Shown here piece after piece: positions 1 to 11,596 of a DNA stretch of 64,000 nucleotides. Location of the stretch: assembly GCA_023212725.1 (NCBI GenBank), contig JALBYF010000073.1:1-64000 (forward strand), read 5' to 3'. The stretch's first letter is position 1; every line of letters starts with the position of its first letter. This DNA comes from Tranzscheliella williamsii. Its lineage: Eukaryota; Basidiomycota; Ustilaginomycetes; Ustilaginales; Ustilaginaceae. A model generated the notes under the pieces. It did no database searches. It was not told where the DNA came from and worked only from the letters and a program-made list of their open reading frames with translations. The position numbers were made by a program, and so were the translations under genes.

Positions 1-68
<68 letters not shown>

Positions 69-75
69 CGGGGGG

Positions 76-117
<42 letters not shown>
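1..117. other. Homopolymeric G run at window edge
   Basis: The first 117 bases are all G except C at 69 and A at 78. Nothing in it resembles a telomere repeat: there is no TTAGGG unit. A run this long is most simply a sequencing or gap-filling artefact at a contig end. A true poly-G tract cannot be excluded from sequence alone. Confidence 0.85.
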
Positions 118-118
<1 letters not shown>

Positions 119-148
119 GCCGAGAGGTCTGTCAGCTGGGGTGCACCG

Positions 149-1825
149 CTACAGTGTTGCATCGGGCTGGGAGCCACTCACCTTGAGACGTGGGTGGAGT
201 TCGGCAACAGACGATAGATCGGAAGCAGAGGAGTTGCCGCCTGGCCTGCTGACACTGCCCTGGGATCGACTGCTGCTGCCGCTGCTATTCTGCGAGGTCC
301 AGTTGAGGTGCAAGCGCTTCTTTTTCTCCTTCTTGGGCTCGACCTGAAGGAAAGCAGCTTCAGCCCTTAAAATGCTGATGGACTCGTACAGCTTTGGCGC
401 TGTGGTAGCCGCCGAGTTCTTCTTGTGCTTAGAGAGATGCTTGTGCGAAAGCTTTTGCCCGGCCCCGAGCATGGCCGCTGCCTGTATTCGTTCGGGCAGC
501 TGATTCAAGCGCTCGTATTCGGCTCTGTCGATGCCAGAGAACTCGCTGCTTTGCAGGTAGTGATTCGAGAGGAGAGGAGGCAGATCCTCGGCGTGTACGC
601 TTGCATCTCCCGTGTAGCCATGCTCGTCTTCGAACTCGGCTGGGTCAGACAGCTCGGCTTCCAACCCGCAGGTCATCGGCCGGGTCTGGACCTTGATCCT
701 CTGGATAATGTCCTGGGGGTCGAGCTCCTTGACGCGGCTATGACTGGCAGTCTCCACTGGATCCAGCCGCCGGCTGCTAAGCCCTCTGCCATGGCTGCTG
801 CGCGCGGTGCGCACTGCATCGTCGGCACCATGATCCGAAAGACTAGGCGGAGCAAAGGCAAAGACATTTTCACTGCTGTGTTGGCTCTGGCCAGACAGTG
901 TCGGCGATGGACGGACCGTGGCGTGAGCCGAGAGAGGATGGTCAGGCGTGGCGACCAAGCTGCCTGTGGATCCCGCTTGCGAGTGAGGGACGGATAGTGA
1001 GTTCAATCCGGATTGCTTGAATTGGGAATGCTTGGCATCGAGCCTAGGTGTCCATTGCCTGGCCGCATCGTCGCTTAGGTCTTGGCCAGCTTCGTCAAGC
1101 ACGGACGCGGCTCCAACTCCCCTCGCAAGATGATTCGCGGTGCGATGCAGGGGCTGCCGTTCAAAGACGGCAGGTGGTTGTTGGGTAGACTGATGATTAG
1201 TAAAACGACTTTTGGTCAGCATAAGGTCTTCTAGGGCAATGTCAATGGAGTCGACATTCCACTGTTCGTACTTGGTGTCCTTGCTAATGGGCGGCGGTGG
1301 TCGCGCAGGCACGGGCGGAAAGGAGAGACTGTCACCGCTCTCGTAGCTGGGATTCTCGCTGAAGCCCAGCACGGGAACGTGGGCCATACCCACATTACTG
1401 GGGCTACCGGCGAGTTTCCTGCGCTGAGACTTTTTCTTCATGCCGGTCAGACGCTGACTGCCCTGGTGATCGCGCTGGATGACAGGCTCGACGAACTTTA
1501 GCAGCGACGGTTTTGGGTTGTGAGCCGAACTGCTTTCGACGTCGGAGATGTCATCGTACGATGCGGCCACCTCGGACACGAAGCTTGCACCGCAGTCACT
1601 CGGAGCGAGGTCGTGGCCATAGTCCCCAAATTCGGGGCGGAATATGGAAGACGGCGTAGACTGAGTACGGTGTGTAGACATGCTGTGCGTTAGACTGGGC
1701 TGGCTGGCGTCGGATCTGTATCGGGTGGAGCGGAATGCCCCGTCGACGACTGACTGCTTGAACACCTCTTCGGACGATGCTGGTGGTGCTGAAGGATGTG
1801 CGTATACATCTGAAGGAGTGGTCAT
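149..1825 (-). CDS. Ser-rich protein of unknown function
   Basis: I do not recognise the family. The ATG at 1825 (MTTPSDVYAH) gives 558 residues. The frame stays open to 2122, but that stretch has no convincing start. The protein is largely low-complexity and Ser-rich. It has a basic cluster (KKKSQRRK, about residue 128), a Pro-rich stretch (PPVPARPPPP, about 170) and a lysine-rich segment near the C-terminus (KKEKKKR, about 494). The most ordered-looking part lies just before that segment, around YERLNQLPERIQAAAMLG, and could be helical. No membrane segment or catalytic motif is seen. It is the only gene between the G run and a 3.2-kb gene-free stretch. Length, composition and an uninterrupted frame support a real gene, possibly a regulatory or scaffold protein, but that role is a guess. 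Confidence 0.7.
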   Translation of the reverse strand: MTTPSDVYAHPSAPPASSEEVFKQSVVDGAFRSTRYRSDASQPSLTHSMSTHRTQSTPSSIFRPEFGDYGHDLAPSDCGASFVSEVAASYDDISDVESSSAHNPKPSLLKFVEPVIQRDHQGSQRLTGMKKKSQRRKLAGSPSNVGMAHVPVLGFSENPSYESGDSLSFPPVPARPPPPISKDTKYEQWNVDSIDIALEDLMLTKSRFTNHQSTQQPPAVFERQPLHRTANHLARGVGAASVLDEAGQDLSDDAARQWTPRLDAKHSQFKQSGLNSLSVPHSQAGSTGSLVATPDHPLSAHATVRPSPTLSGQSQHSSENVFAFAPPSLSDHGADDAVRTARSSHGRGLSSRRLDPVETASHSRVKELDPQDIIQRIKVQTRPMTCGLEAELSDPAEFEDEHGYTGDASVHAEDLPPLLSNHYLQSSEFSGIDRAEYERLNQLPERIQAAAMLGAGQKLSHKHLSKHKKNSAATTAPKLYESISILRAEAAFLQVEPKKEKKKRLHLNWTSQNSSGSSSRSQGSVSRPGGNSSASDLSSVAELHPRLKVSGSQPDATL

Positions 1826-4800
1826 GTCGAGATTGTTACGATCCGAATCCGCTTGGCAGTCCGGCCCAGCGCCAAACGGAGAGCGGAAGGCGGGAAATAT
1901 GAAGCCGGTAGACAGCTGGGCGTGGGAAGACCAGAGAGCAAAGACAGACACGCGGAAAAGGTTGACGAGACGGAGCGTGGAAATGAAGATGGGTTTTAAG
2001 AAGCTCAGGCGAGAAGCTGTGGCGGTGCCATTGACTCGCAGCAGAACCGTTGCGTGGCGGAGGGGACCTGATGTGAAGTGTTCAGGAGCAGCTTTATGAC
2101 TTTGTGCGGATAGAGTGTGCAAGTCGCTTCAGCCCGGTCGTACGAGGCAGCTGTTGGACGTGGGAGGACAGAATCCGCCTTTTGACGTCGGAGAAGCTTC
2201 CACAAGAAAACAGATGTGATGTCCAACCGAAACCAGCGGGCTCGTGGGACCCGTTGGCAGCTCCGGCGTAATCTAAAGTATAGCGAACAAAGGTGTCCAA
2301 GCAACGTGGCAACTGCCAGCAGGGACCCACTCGAAGCTGCAGCAACCGCGCTTGGGAAGAGCAGCCACGCTAGCCATACAAGCAAGATGCAGTACCAGCT
2401 CGGCGTCGCTCGGCGTCGCAGGGCCTCACACGGGCTCGCAGCGCGAAAGGCGTGGGCGAAAGGGAGACAACAAAGCGGCTTGGTTGCGCGCCAACGATGG
2501 GCGACAGATGAGGGCCCCAAAGCGCACGGGCTACGTGGGAGCGGTATATGCGTCCGGCCACCGTTGTCACACAACCGTGCAGGCGCCCTGCCGCGGGGAG
2601 CCAAACGACAGAGGAGCCAAATTACAGAGGAACGGCATGACCTCGTAAGAAAAATCACAGTAATGAAGCCCAAACCGCCGCATTGCAACCGAGCTGTCAC
2701 ACTGAATTCAGAGCGTGTCGGGCATAGGAGAAAATACGAAGCAACGGCCATCTCCTGCTGGGCAGTACGCAAGCCCATACCCTGGCAACTTGGAGGAGCG
2801 GCAACGCACACAATGCAATACAAAGGACAAGTGCCACCGTTCGTGATTCCAGCTCCGCAATGAAATTGAGCACTGACGCAACGAACGCGACAGTCCACAG
2901 AAGGGTCGATTCCCATGGACCGGAGTCACAGGCTGCGGCGGACAACCAAGTGGTCGGCAGGGTGGACGGCAGACATTCCAACCTGCAGATGTATGCCAAG
3001 CCATGGGGCGAACTATGCGATAGAAGGACCATCTGCTCTTCTGTCGCCGAAGTGGCGCCCGGAACGACAAGATCCTGCGGTGATTAGGTGGTGGGCTTAC
3101 ATCTTGCAAGACGCACAAGCATGGTCGCGGCAAGGTTGGTAGTGACGACTTGTACGGCTGGCACAAGAGATTCTCACGGTGCAAATTTAGGCAGAACGCC
3201 GGCACAAGTCACATCCGAACGAAAGAGGAGTAGGAAAGCCTATGTCGGGATTCCGCCCGCTGAGGGTGACGCGGATTAGACTCTGGAGCCAGCCTGCTGC
3301 CCTGCTGCTGATGCATCTACCGGCCTGTTCCTGCTCTCCTCCTTACATGTGCGGCGTGGACAGATTCGGTGACCTCGCTTCGCAACCGCCCGTTCTTTAA
3401 AGCCCCTACTCTCCTCTTCTAGGGTTGCGGCGATCGGGGCACTACCGACCAGCCCAGCGGCAAGATGCAGTCCGTCCCACCACTGAAGTCGGTTTTCACC
3501 ACTGAAAGTTCCACCAATGAAATTTCCACCGATCTAGTCGGTTTAGCTGATGTGATCGCAGCGCCTTGAGACGGGCAAGCAGGCCGCGTAGCCAACAACC
3601 TATAGAGCTGTGCCGTCGAATTCAGGGCACTTTAAGGCAGGCACGGTACTGACCGTTTCAGAACAACGGTGACTATGCTCGAGGTGCATGTGACGGGAAA
3701 GAAGAGCGCGCCTTGAATGAACACCTCCGCTAGTAATCACACGTGTTGTAACCACAGTGTCGTACCCACTTGCTCGGTCCGCGCCGAAGGGAAGCTTGCA
3801 TGGCCGCGACCTTCTTCGCGGTGGCACGTCGGAATACCCGGACACGCGCATCCACGACCCTTTCTGCGCGCACGTAGCATACAAGTGTGTTGGGCGAACC
3901 TAGGGGTGAGCAACTGCAGTGCCGCGCCACTTTCTTCCCACGGCGACGGTGAGAAGCCTCGGTCGGGGTGGGATGAGCCACGCACAATGGCGAACCCGCA
4001 GGAAGCAGCGTGTGCGAGATCCCGTGCTGTGCCTGGCGTATGCAGAGTATCGGCAGGACCCGCGCGCCTCGTGATTTCTTGGCGGCAGCATGGAGGCGTG
4101 GAGGCGGATCAGACGGCCGAGTCGGGCGAAATACGGCGTCACGCTGCAAACTCTAAATCGGGAACCGGTAACTCGATCGCAGCCAGGCGACCTTGCAGCG
4201 GCGCGTGGGAATCCTTAATGCCTGCCAACTCGTCCTGCGCCGCTGAGGCAGTGGCAATCGCCCCTCCCTCGCCGTATTTGCGCTCCGTCAGCGCGGGCCG
4301 CTGCCGTAATTGGGCCATGGCGCCGGCGCTCAAAACCCGAGGACTCGGTGCACAACGGCCGACACATTGCGCCCTTACACGGCCTGCTCCCGTCGTGCAA
4401 TTCGTGCTGACAAGCCTGGACGGGCAGACCCACCGCAGCGCGGCCGCAGACGTTTCGCACGTAAGCAAGATGGTGGCAGCCCGCCTGTGTGACACTGCTG
4501 CATGGTCGGCATCCTCTGCTTGTGTCTCTCGCTGTCGGATTGGGACCCGGCGCTCAGACTACTGTCGACACGGGCCTTTCGGCCGAGCCTGTGGGATTCG
4601 CCGCCATGTTCATCGCCATCTCGATCAGAGCGGCAACGATACCATCCGGTCGCATGTGCGGCCAACAGACGTTGGTAACGTTCAGTGCGCCGTCTGGTCG
4701 CAAGAAGATTTTGGATGGCGAGTCAGATGAGCTAAATTACAATGCCAGGGTTCTATGCGTGTATGCGAGCCGCGGCAATGTGGTGACAGGAACAGGAGAC

Positions 4801-4989
4801 AAGAAAGGACAAGAAAGTGGTACGTAGAGCTAAGGCTGAAGCAGGAGTCGGAGCAGGATTACCGCGATAGTATACACTGGATCATGCAAGAGACGCAGGG
4901 ACGTAGGCCGGATGAATACACGAGACCGCGAAAGCAAAACTGCGTAAAATTCGCTGGGTATCGTCAGGATGCCTGCAAGAAAGCGCCAC
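1826..4989. other. Gene-free region, 3.2 kb
   Basis: This lies between the start of the Ser-rich gene and the stop of the WOPR gene, both on the minus strand. Open frames exist on both strands (up to 337 codons), but their translations are rich in Cys, Trp, His and Arg and resemble no protein. It should hold the promoter and leader of the Ser-rich gene and the 3' UTR of the WOPR gene. One CACGTG site is at 3740-3745 and a short imperfect repeat is near 3480-3540. Nothing else is recognised. Confidence 0.6.
3476..3541. repeat. Short imperfect tandem repeat
   Basis: About four degenerate copies of a 15-17-base unit of the form TTCCACCACTGAA occur in a row in the gene-free region. Copies differ by several substitutions. 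No function is evident. Confidence 0.5.
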
Positions 4990-6978
4990 TCAGATACGGA
5001 TACTGAAACGATCGAGCGCAGCGCGGTCGACCGTGGAAAAAGCTGGTTTAGCAGCGACAGGTGCTTCGTTGACCTCAGCACTGACAGGAGTGGTGACAGA
5101 GGGCGACCGAGACTGCGAATAGAAGGTGCCTCCGGAAAGGATTGAACGTGATGCCTCATCGCCCGAAGACCCCGTGCCGCTGCGAAGGCTCAGTAAAGCT
5201 CCAACGGCTGAGCTGTGTTCCCTGAAGCCTTGTCGTCCGCCGTGGGTGGATCGCAATTGAGAAACGCCTTCGTCATCCGACCCGGCACGGCCCGAAGGCC
5301 GGTCAAAGGTCGCCACGTCAGTAGCTTTCTCCTTGCTCCAGCTCGAGCTTCGCAGACGTTGCAAACGAGGTCGTAAGTTTCTGTCCATCTCGCTATCACT
5401 TTCCTCTGCGCCGGCACCTCGAGCCTCACTCAAAGTGCGCTTGCCGTTCGGCGGGGGAGCTGACTCTTGGCTGGCATACTCATACGAGGCGTAGTAGCCC
5501 ATCTTCAGGTCCTGACTGTTGCGTCGCAGATGCCCGGCAAGCCTAGAATCGACCGAAATAGGTCGGATAGGCAGCAAGCCCTTGGCTTCGTGGAGCGGTG
5601 TGACTTCTGTCCCGTAGGAGAGCTTCTCGATAGATTCCGCCCTGATCATATCGTACCGCTCGGTTCGAGCGTACAGCGGACGATTGTCGCGAGGCGAGAC
5701 GGGATGGGTCTTGGGCGATACAGAAGCCTGCTTGACAACGGTGCCATGGGCCAGAGACGGCGGCTGTTTTGCCTGGTTCTGGTCATAAAACTCTCGCCTA
5801 GCCTCACCTTCTTCCAGCCGGGCAGAACGGTCATCTCCCAACTCGACAAGCGGAGCAGAGGGTGGGGACTGCGAACCTTCCAATTCGTCAGCGTTGGATC
5901 CGGGGTCCAGGTCCCCTGCTCTGCTTATCGGGTCAGGATATTCGGCTTCATCAACTTCAAGACCCCATTCTCCACCGTTTTGGCCAACAAAGCGAGGATC
6001 TTCGCTGACTCGTAGCAGCTGCCCCTCCCGCACATCCCTTTTGGTGTAGTAGGAAATGACGTGCAATTTTCGGCCAGAGGTGGTAGTCATGCTGAACGAC
6101 TGCTTGATTAGTCCTTCCGCTTTGTAGAGATTTGACGTCGGACCGCCGGTGACAGACGAGGATGGCTTCTTACGAGCTTCCAGCTCTCGATAGGTTAGAA
6201 AACACCCACTTACGCGGCTCGCGGACCAACATTTGCCATCCGTCCAGCGGCGCATGCCTGCCTCCTTCTCGTCCCAGACAAAGATACTTCCCGAACAAAT
6301 CAAATCTGCCCGTTCAGAGTCTAGCAACCTGCGGGTACATCGACGAGGCGGAGGGATACCCCGGAGCTTAGGCGTGTCGGCGATGTCGCATGCTGCGAGG
6401 AGGAGAATGGCATCTTTGGTTGTCTTGATGTGGCCGCGGTAAGTTGGCTGCTGATGAGAGCCGGCCGTCATCACCACGGGGCCGCCGACCGGTCCTGCAA
6501 CGCCGCGCATAGAGGAAGACGAGGATGCGCTGGAGAAGGAAGCTGCGTGATGTCGGTTATATTGATGAGGCTGGTAATAAGCGGATCCGTAGTTTGTAGC
6601 GTTCACTTGGGGATGAGAAGTGGCGTGAAAAGAAGAGTGCCTGCCAAACCCATGGTAACTTTCGTCTGCCATGGTATGCCGGTGCTGCAATGAGGGCAGT
6701 GGAATCGCGTCTCGTTCGTCATAGTATGTGTGATGGTGGCGAGGAAGATTCGGCTGCGAAGGATGGTGCGAGGCAAACGGTCGCTCCAGAGGGGCTCGAC
6801 CGGTATACTTAGGTGCGTAAGAGGATATGGGATGCGGTTCTCGAGGGAAACCGGCCTGGGAATGGCCATATTCCGGACGCGGCATGTGTCGTGCCACTGT
6901 AACATGCATGCTGGTATCGTCGATGACCCGATCTCGTTGGTAGAGGTTTTGCTTAGCGATCGGATGAGCCTTCGGCAT
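4990..6978 (-). CDS. WOPR (Gti1/Pac2/Wor1) family transcription factor
   Basis: This is a DNA-binding regulator of the fungal WOPR family, whose members control morphology, mating and sporulation (Wor1, Ryp1, Pac2; Ros1 in Ustilago maydis). Numbering from the ATG at 6978 (MPKAHPIAKQ) gives 662 residues. The first WOPR half starts near residue 178 (TYRGHIKTTKDAILLLAACD) and contains the hallmark block RRWTDGKCWSASRVSGCFLTYRE near 243-265. The second half follows at about 290-325 (LIKQSFSMTT to YYTKRDV). The rest is Ser/His/Pro-rich and disordered, as usual for the family. The frame is open upstream to 7023 without an ATG, and acceptor-like CAG sequences lie there, so an upstream exon is possible. 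WOPR domains normally sit near the N-terminus, and the 177-residue leader here is long. I cannot say which paralogue this is. The 4.6-kb gene-free upstream region suggests complex regulation. Confidence 0.93.
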   Translation of the reverse strand: MPKAHPIAKQNLYQRDRVIDDTSMHVTVARHMPRPEYGHSQAGFPREPHPISSYAPKYTGRAPLERPFASHHPSQPNLPRHHHTYYDERDAIPLPSLQHRHTMADESYHGFGRHSSFHATSHPQVNATNYGSAYYQPHQYNRHHAASFSSASSSSSMRGVAGPVGGPVVMTAGSHQQPTYRGHIKTTKDAILLLAACDIADTPKLRGIPPPRRCTRRLLDSERADLICSGSIFVWDEKEAGMRRWTDGKCWSASRVSGCFLTYRELEARKKPSSSVTGGPTSNLYKAEGLIKQSFSMTTTSGRKLHVISYYTKRDVREGQLLRVSEDPRFVGQNGGEWGLEVDEAEYPDPISRAGDLDPGSNADELEGSQSPPSAPLVELGDDRSARLEEGEARREFYDQNQAKQPPSLAHGTVVKQASVSPKTHPVSPRDNRPLYARTERYDMIRAESIEKLSYGTEVTPLHEAKGLLPIRPISVDSRLAGHLRRNSQDLKMGYYASYEYASQESAPPPNGKRTLSEARGAGAEESDSEMDRNLRPRLQRLRSSSWSKEKATDVATFDRPSGRAGSDDEGVSQLRSTHGGRQGFREHSSAVGALLSLRSGTGSSGDEASRSILSGGTFYSQSRSPSVTTPVSAEVNEAPVAAKPAFSTVDRAALDRFSIRI

Positions 6979-9900
6979 CGCTTTGTTGCGCTGGGGGATC
7001 ACGGGATTGTGAGCAACTGCCACAACGGACGGCAGAGCTTTGCAAGCTCGATGCCTCGTCTAGAAAGGGCCGGAGGAAAACCTTGCCCAGGCAGCTACCT
7101 AAGCTATACGTGCCAGTGTAGACCAAAATGGCAGTGCCCTGGTGAAGACGATGGGAGACCTGAAGAAAACAGCAAAAGTAGGCGGCTACTTCCAAAACAC
7201 ACGGGCCTGCCGGCTAAGTCGAAGGCGGATCACAGCCCGCGGACCAAGATAGCGCTTGCGACAGACTTGGAGAGGTCAGGGTTGCGATGGGGTTCAGAAG
7301 AGACAGGGCAAAGCGATGCGGTGCTGGTAGTGAGAAGCGACGGAAACGGTGCTCTGAGTAGGCCTGGATCTACGGAGGTTAAGAGAGAGCGAAGAGGTTG
7401 CAAGCACATGAATGAGCTAATAGCTAATAGAGAGCCGTCCACTGCATTGCCTAAGCTAGCGAGAGAGCAAGCAGCGAGAGAAGGCGCAGGGCCAAGGAGC
7501 CAGTGTGGATGATTATGGTTGCAGAATTGAGCGTCGACCGGACGGAAACGAGAGAGGCTACTCAAAAGAATTGAAGCACTGCTGGCTGCTGCATCAGAAG
7601 GGGAAAGATGGGAAAGATGAAAGAGAAGAGAGGCCAAGGCAAACAAGGAACCATCGCCGGCGAATGGTTCGGGGTTGGGGCACAAGAGCACAGAAATTGC
7701 AAGGAAGAAAATTGGTCGGTGTCGGGGAACGCTAAGCGAAACCGGATCGAGGCAAGGGTACAGAGGCAAATAAGGCCAAGCGCCAGAGCAAAAAGTTGAG
7801 TGTATGCTAATGGCTTGCCATCTCAAAGTCTAATTTGGCATCAAGCGTGATATGCTTAATCACCACAATCATTAAAGCGCCAACGGATGAAATAGGCCCG
7901 GCACACGCAGCGCAGAAGAAATAAGTTTGTGCAGCGCGGCTCAAGACGGAAAGCTGGACCAACCTGGGTGCGATTCCGCACGCAACCTTACGCTGTATTC
8001 ATCGTGCATTCATCGGATCCCGTCCCTCTCGCATTGTAGATCCAGGGAAAGCGCCATCTATCCATCGTGGATGTGAAGCTTGTGACGCCCGCACTTCCCA
8101 CTTTTCTTGCGATGGACGCGATCCGGCTTGTCTTTCTCAACGTTCAGCTCGTGGGGAGAATGTCATCGTCAGCCGGCAGTACGGCCACCTGTTCTCGCCT
8201 CGTCATTGACAGATGGAGCACACAGCAAGGATCAAGGGTTGCCTACAAACAATCACAATCGTGATGTGGGTGCGAAGTGACTGGTACGGGCGCGCTTAAG
8301 AGCGGATTGGACCCTGCATCCAATGACTTGTGCAAGAAATAGCGCTCGCTAGGTCCTGCAACTGCTGGGCACGGTATAGCGATGTGAACAAGCTTGGCGA
8401 CGTGTCTCGTGTGGCTTTCAGTAAGTGGGAACGAGCCAGCAGGGGGAGACGACCGCCTTGTGGAATGTGTCAAGTGGCTTGGGGGCTTGTTGGCCAGCGC
8501 AAAGCCGTACGGAGAAGGCTTGGTTGTGTATTCCTTGGAGCCCAGAAATGCTACGCTAATGAGACGCCGGGATTTTGATAAAAAAAGGATCGGTGACAAC
8601 CATTATCAATCCGGGACTCCAAGTTGAAGGAGAAAGTTGAGATGCGGAGCGGGTCTGCGGCAGCTGCCATATGCACCTCCAGATCGAAGCTCGGCAAAAG
8701 GCAGATTGAGCTCGCATACGGGCGATCAAACCCTGACCCGTGCCCGGTGGCGAGGCTACAGTCTCTATTGCAAAATGAAAAATCAAAGCAAACTCTAAAG
8801 TCAAAAGAGCCGCTGCAAAAGACTGCAGCCCCTGATCCCTCTAAACCTCACTTATCCTTCGGTTGCTCGTGGTTTCGATCGGATATCACATATTTGCATG
8901 TAGCCTCTTCAACGCTGTAGATCGAGGCGGCGGCAACCGATATGTAACCCATAGCACACTGCCACCGCCCTGTCGACACCGCTGGTTAACATCGGCGAGA
9001 GGAAAACGTCCTAAATGTGCTCTTCTTGGCCAGAAGAATGTATAAGAATGGATATTCCTACGTAATCATTTGCAGTTCTACCTGTTCTCTCTGGTCCGCA
9101 AATACAAATACCTCTATGTATACAGCCCGCTTGCTTCCGGGTCCAGAACAAGTGTTCAACCATAACCAACGGAGTTGCTCGACTGTTCCAAAAGCCTAGT
9201 TTAGCCTCGCCAGGCGCTGTAATGCGCAAAAGCTCTGTAGTTGTACCCTGCACAGCTCGTCAACGCCCTCAGTCGAAGGGCCCCTTCATGGCTGACTTGC
9301 AACCCAATTCAACACGTACGTGGAGGGATACTGAACTGAGGAAGACTCTGGTAGCATCGTCGAACCGTGATACCGTTTGTGAGTCTCGCTGTGGCTTGAA
9401 CGGTTTGTAGCATCTAGGCTGAGTGATCATACCGCGAGCTGATGCATATTTTTGATTGTGGCCGACCTGTCCACGTAATCGCGCGGCTTTAAGCGGCGGG
9501 CAATGGAAGTCTCGCGGGTCGTGTTTTGATACCCGACATGAAACCTGGATAGTGTCGAGGGTCCAATCTCGGAATGACTGATGTTTAATTTCCGCCCTTT
9601 CGATCCGCGAGCTTGCACGTCGATGCAAATAACGTAGGTCCAATGTGCATGTTGCTGATTTCGGCGAGGCTGCAAGAAATCGTACCAGCCACTTGCACTC
9701 ACACTGCCTACTGGTCGCTTGGGTGCGGTTGGTGGTTCGCAGCGTGTCTAGTATGGATAGCCTTCGCTCCGCCAAGATGAATGCAGAAGCGAAGGTAGCG
9801 CCCGGCCGCGCTTGTCCCCTCGTTGGGAGCCTCCGCCTAGATTTTGACACCTTCTTTTTCGCTTGACCAAACGCGCGAAGAGAGATGTAAGATGTTGCAT

Positions 9901-11596
9901 GCACTTTCATCTGCAGCGTCGCAGGTGCACGACGGGCTTGCTGGCTCGCCTAGCTCCTTGGAGGCCAGTCTTATTGCGTCAGATTCGGATAACTCCGCCA
10001 ATGCTGGGTGTCGGAATCCGCGGCGCTGCAGTATTACCACACCTCGCTTGCCGTGCATGGCAAGCGATGAGGGGTACCCGTCGACTCGAGCTGTGCTGCC
10101 TGTCATGTTGCCTATTCACTTGTGTAGCATGGTTAGGTGCGCGCTTATCGGCGCGATTTGCCTAAAGCAAGAGCTGAGCCTGTCCGTCCGTGTCGTCGGC
10201 CGCGAGCGTCGCAACGACACGCGCCTTACACGCAGCCGTGCACGCATCCAGCCGAAGAGGCCAGCTGTCCACGATCGGCTATTGCAGTTCGGATAGCGCC
10301 TCAGACCGCCCCACCCTGCACATGCGCACGGAAGCGTCCATTCCAGCGAGGGTCTCCCTGTCAGAAAGTGTACCACTGCAATCAGCGGCGTCCACGCAAG
10401 CGAAGAGCTGCTCCTGCCGATCGCTCCGACGTGCCCTTTTTTCGAAAGTGCTGATCGCGTCTGGATCCAGTGCGGTCTCGAAGATGCCTCGCAGCGTACC
10501 GTGCCGCCTGGATAGGCTCTTCAGGTGCTGTTCTGGCCGTGCTACACAAGCCACCATGTAGAAGCTGCTAAGAGAGGGTTTGCGCGACTCAAGCGGGACG
10601 TTACAGTCATAGAAAGGAACCGATGCCCATGGTCTAGCTGCACGCGTCTCTCAACTGCCATTATCGGGCAATGAGGTCGCAGATTTGCGAGTGGATGAAT
10701 TCTTTGCCGACATTTATCGTGATTTTTCAGCATTTTTTGTTAGTAAATGCGACCAACGTCGATAATATTGCTCTAGGATGGATCGACAATGAATTCATTT
10801 TCGCTCTTCGCAGCGGGAGAATGGGTGTGGGCGCGGGGTTTGTTGGGGTGGCACGCGGTGCGCGGTGAGGGTGGTGTTGAAGCGAGGAGGGAGGGATGTG
10901 CGAGGCAAGGAACGCTGCGATCCGTGGGGCTCAGGGAAGGCAGGTTGGCCGTGGGACTTGTCTCTGCTGGGGGCTGGGGGGCGGTGCTGCGGACAACACG
11001 CGCACGCCCGCCCTCGCCGCCGCTGCTGTATTCTGGGACGCGTAAGCCTTGTCGAGCCGCCGCTGTGCGTGCACCCAGCGCTACAGCGCCGGGCACCAGC
11101 GGCGCCCGCCATTTCTGCGTCCCATCGCACCACCACCGCAACACCGCGCAACCGAGCCAACGACAGAACGCAAACATCAGCACGAATCACATTGCCACGC
11201 ATCAGCTACAATACACCCGCAGCAAACCCACCTACCGCAGCAGCGAGACTCACAACCCCTGAACACGGACTGCGATGGGAAGGGAGATGTGAGAACCGTT
11301 CGATGGGCCGAACGCCACGGAAGCATCGGGCGGTACGACCTCAATTCTAGGTTCGTGTTCAATGTAGCCGCCTTCTTCAATCAATCAGCCACCAATGGAT
11401 GAGAATCATCCGACTGATCAATCAAATAATAGGGGCACGATATGTGGGAAGGAAGCAAGCTGGGAAAAGGGGCAGAGAGGAGGAGAAGACACACACAGCC
11501 ACAGCAGACCACACACTTACACGGAGCACACCGCCGCCGCAGATCTGTGCGTGGTATTGCAACAGTGGAGCCGGTACGGCTGGCCTAACGCGGCAT
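6979..11596. other. Gene-free region, 4.6 kb, upstream of WOPR gene
   Basis: This stretch separates the WOPR start from the nucleoporin stop. About 7230-7830 is purine-rich on the plus strand, hence pyrimidine-rich on the WOPR sense strand. That fits a CT-rich promoter or long 5' leader and explains the open frame there. About 11050-11260 is CA-rich. Frames up to about 213 codons (for example 9269-9910 minus) have unconvincing translations. No tRNA, transposon or repeat was recognised. It probably contains the WOPR promoter and leader, the nucleoporin 3' UTR and possibly unseen non-coding transcripts. Confidence 0.55.

Noticed and set aside
1..117. Telomere repeat
   Set aside because: There is no TTAGGG or other periodic unit, only a homopolymer.
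2005..2916. 303-codon minus-strand open frame upstream of the Ser-rich gene
   Set aside because: Cys/Leu/Arg-rich, no motif, and overlapping competing frames of equal quality on both strands.
3717..4730. 337-codon plus-strand open frame in the gene-free region
   Set aside because: Unusually rich in Cys, Trp, His, Arg and Ser without any domain-like stretch. It behaves like random GC-rich sequence.
7230..7826. 198-codon minus-strand open frame
   Set aside because: Ser/Leu/Pro-rich translation of a pyrimidine-rich tract, better explained as WOPR promoter or leader.
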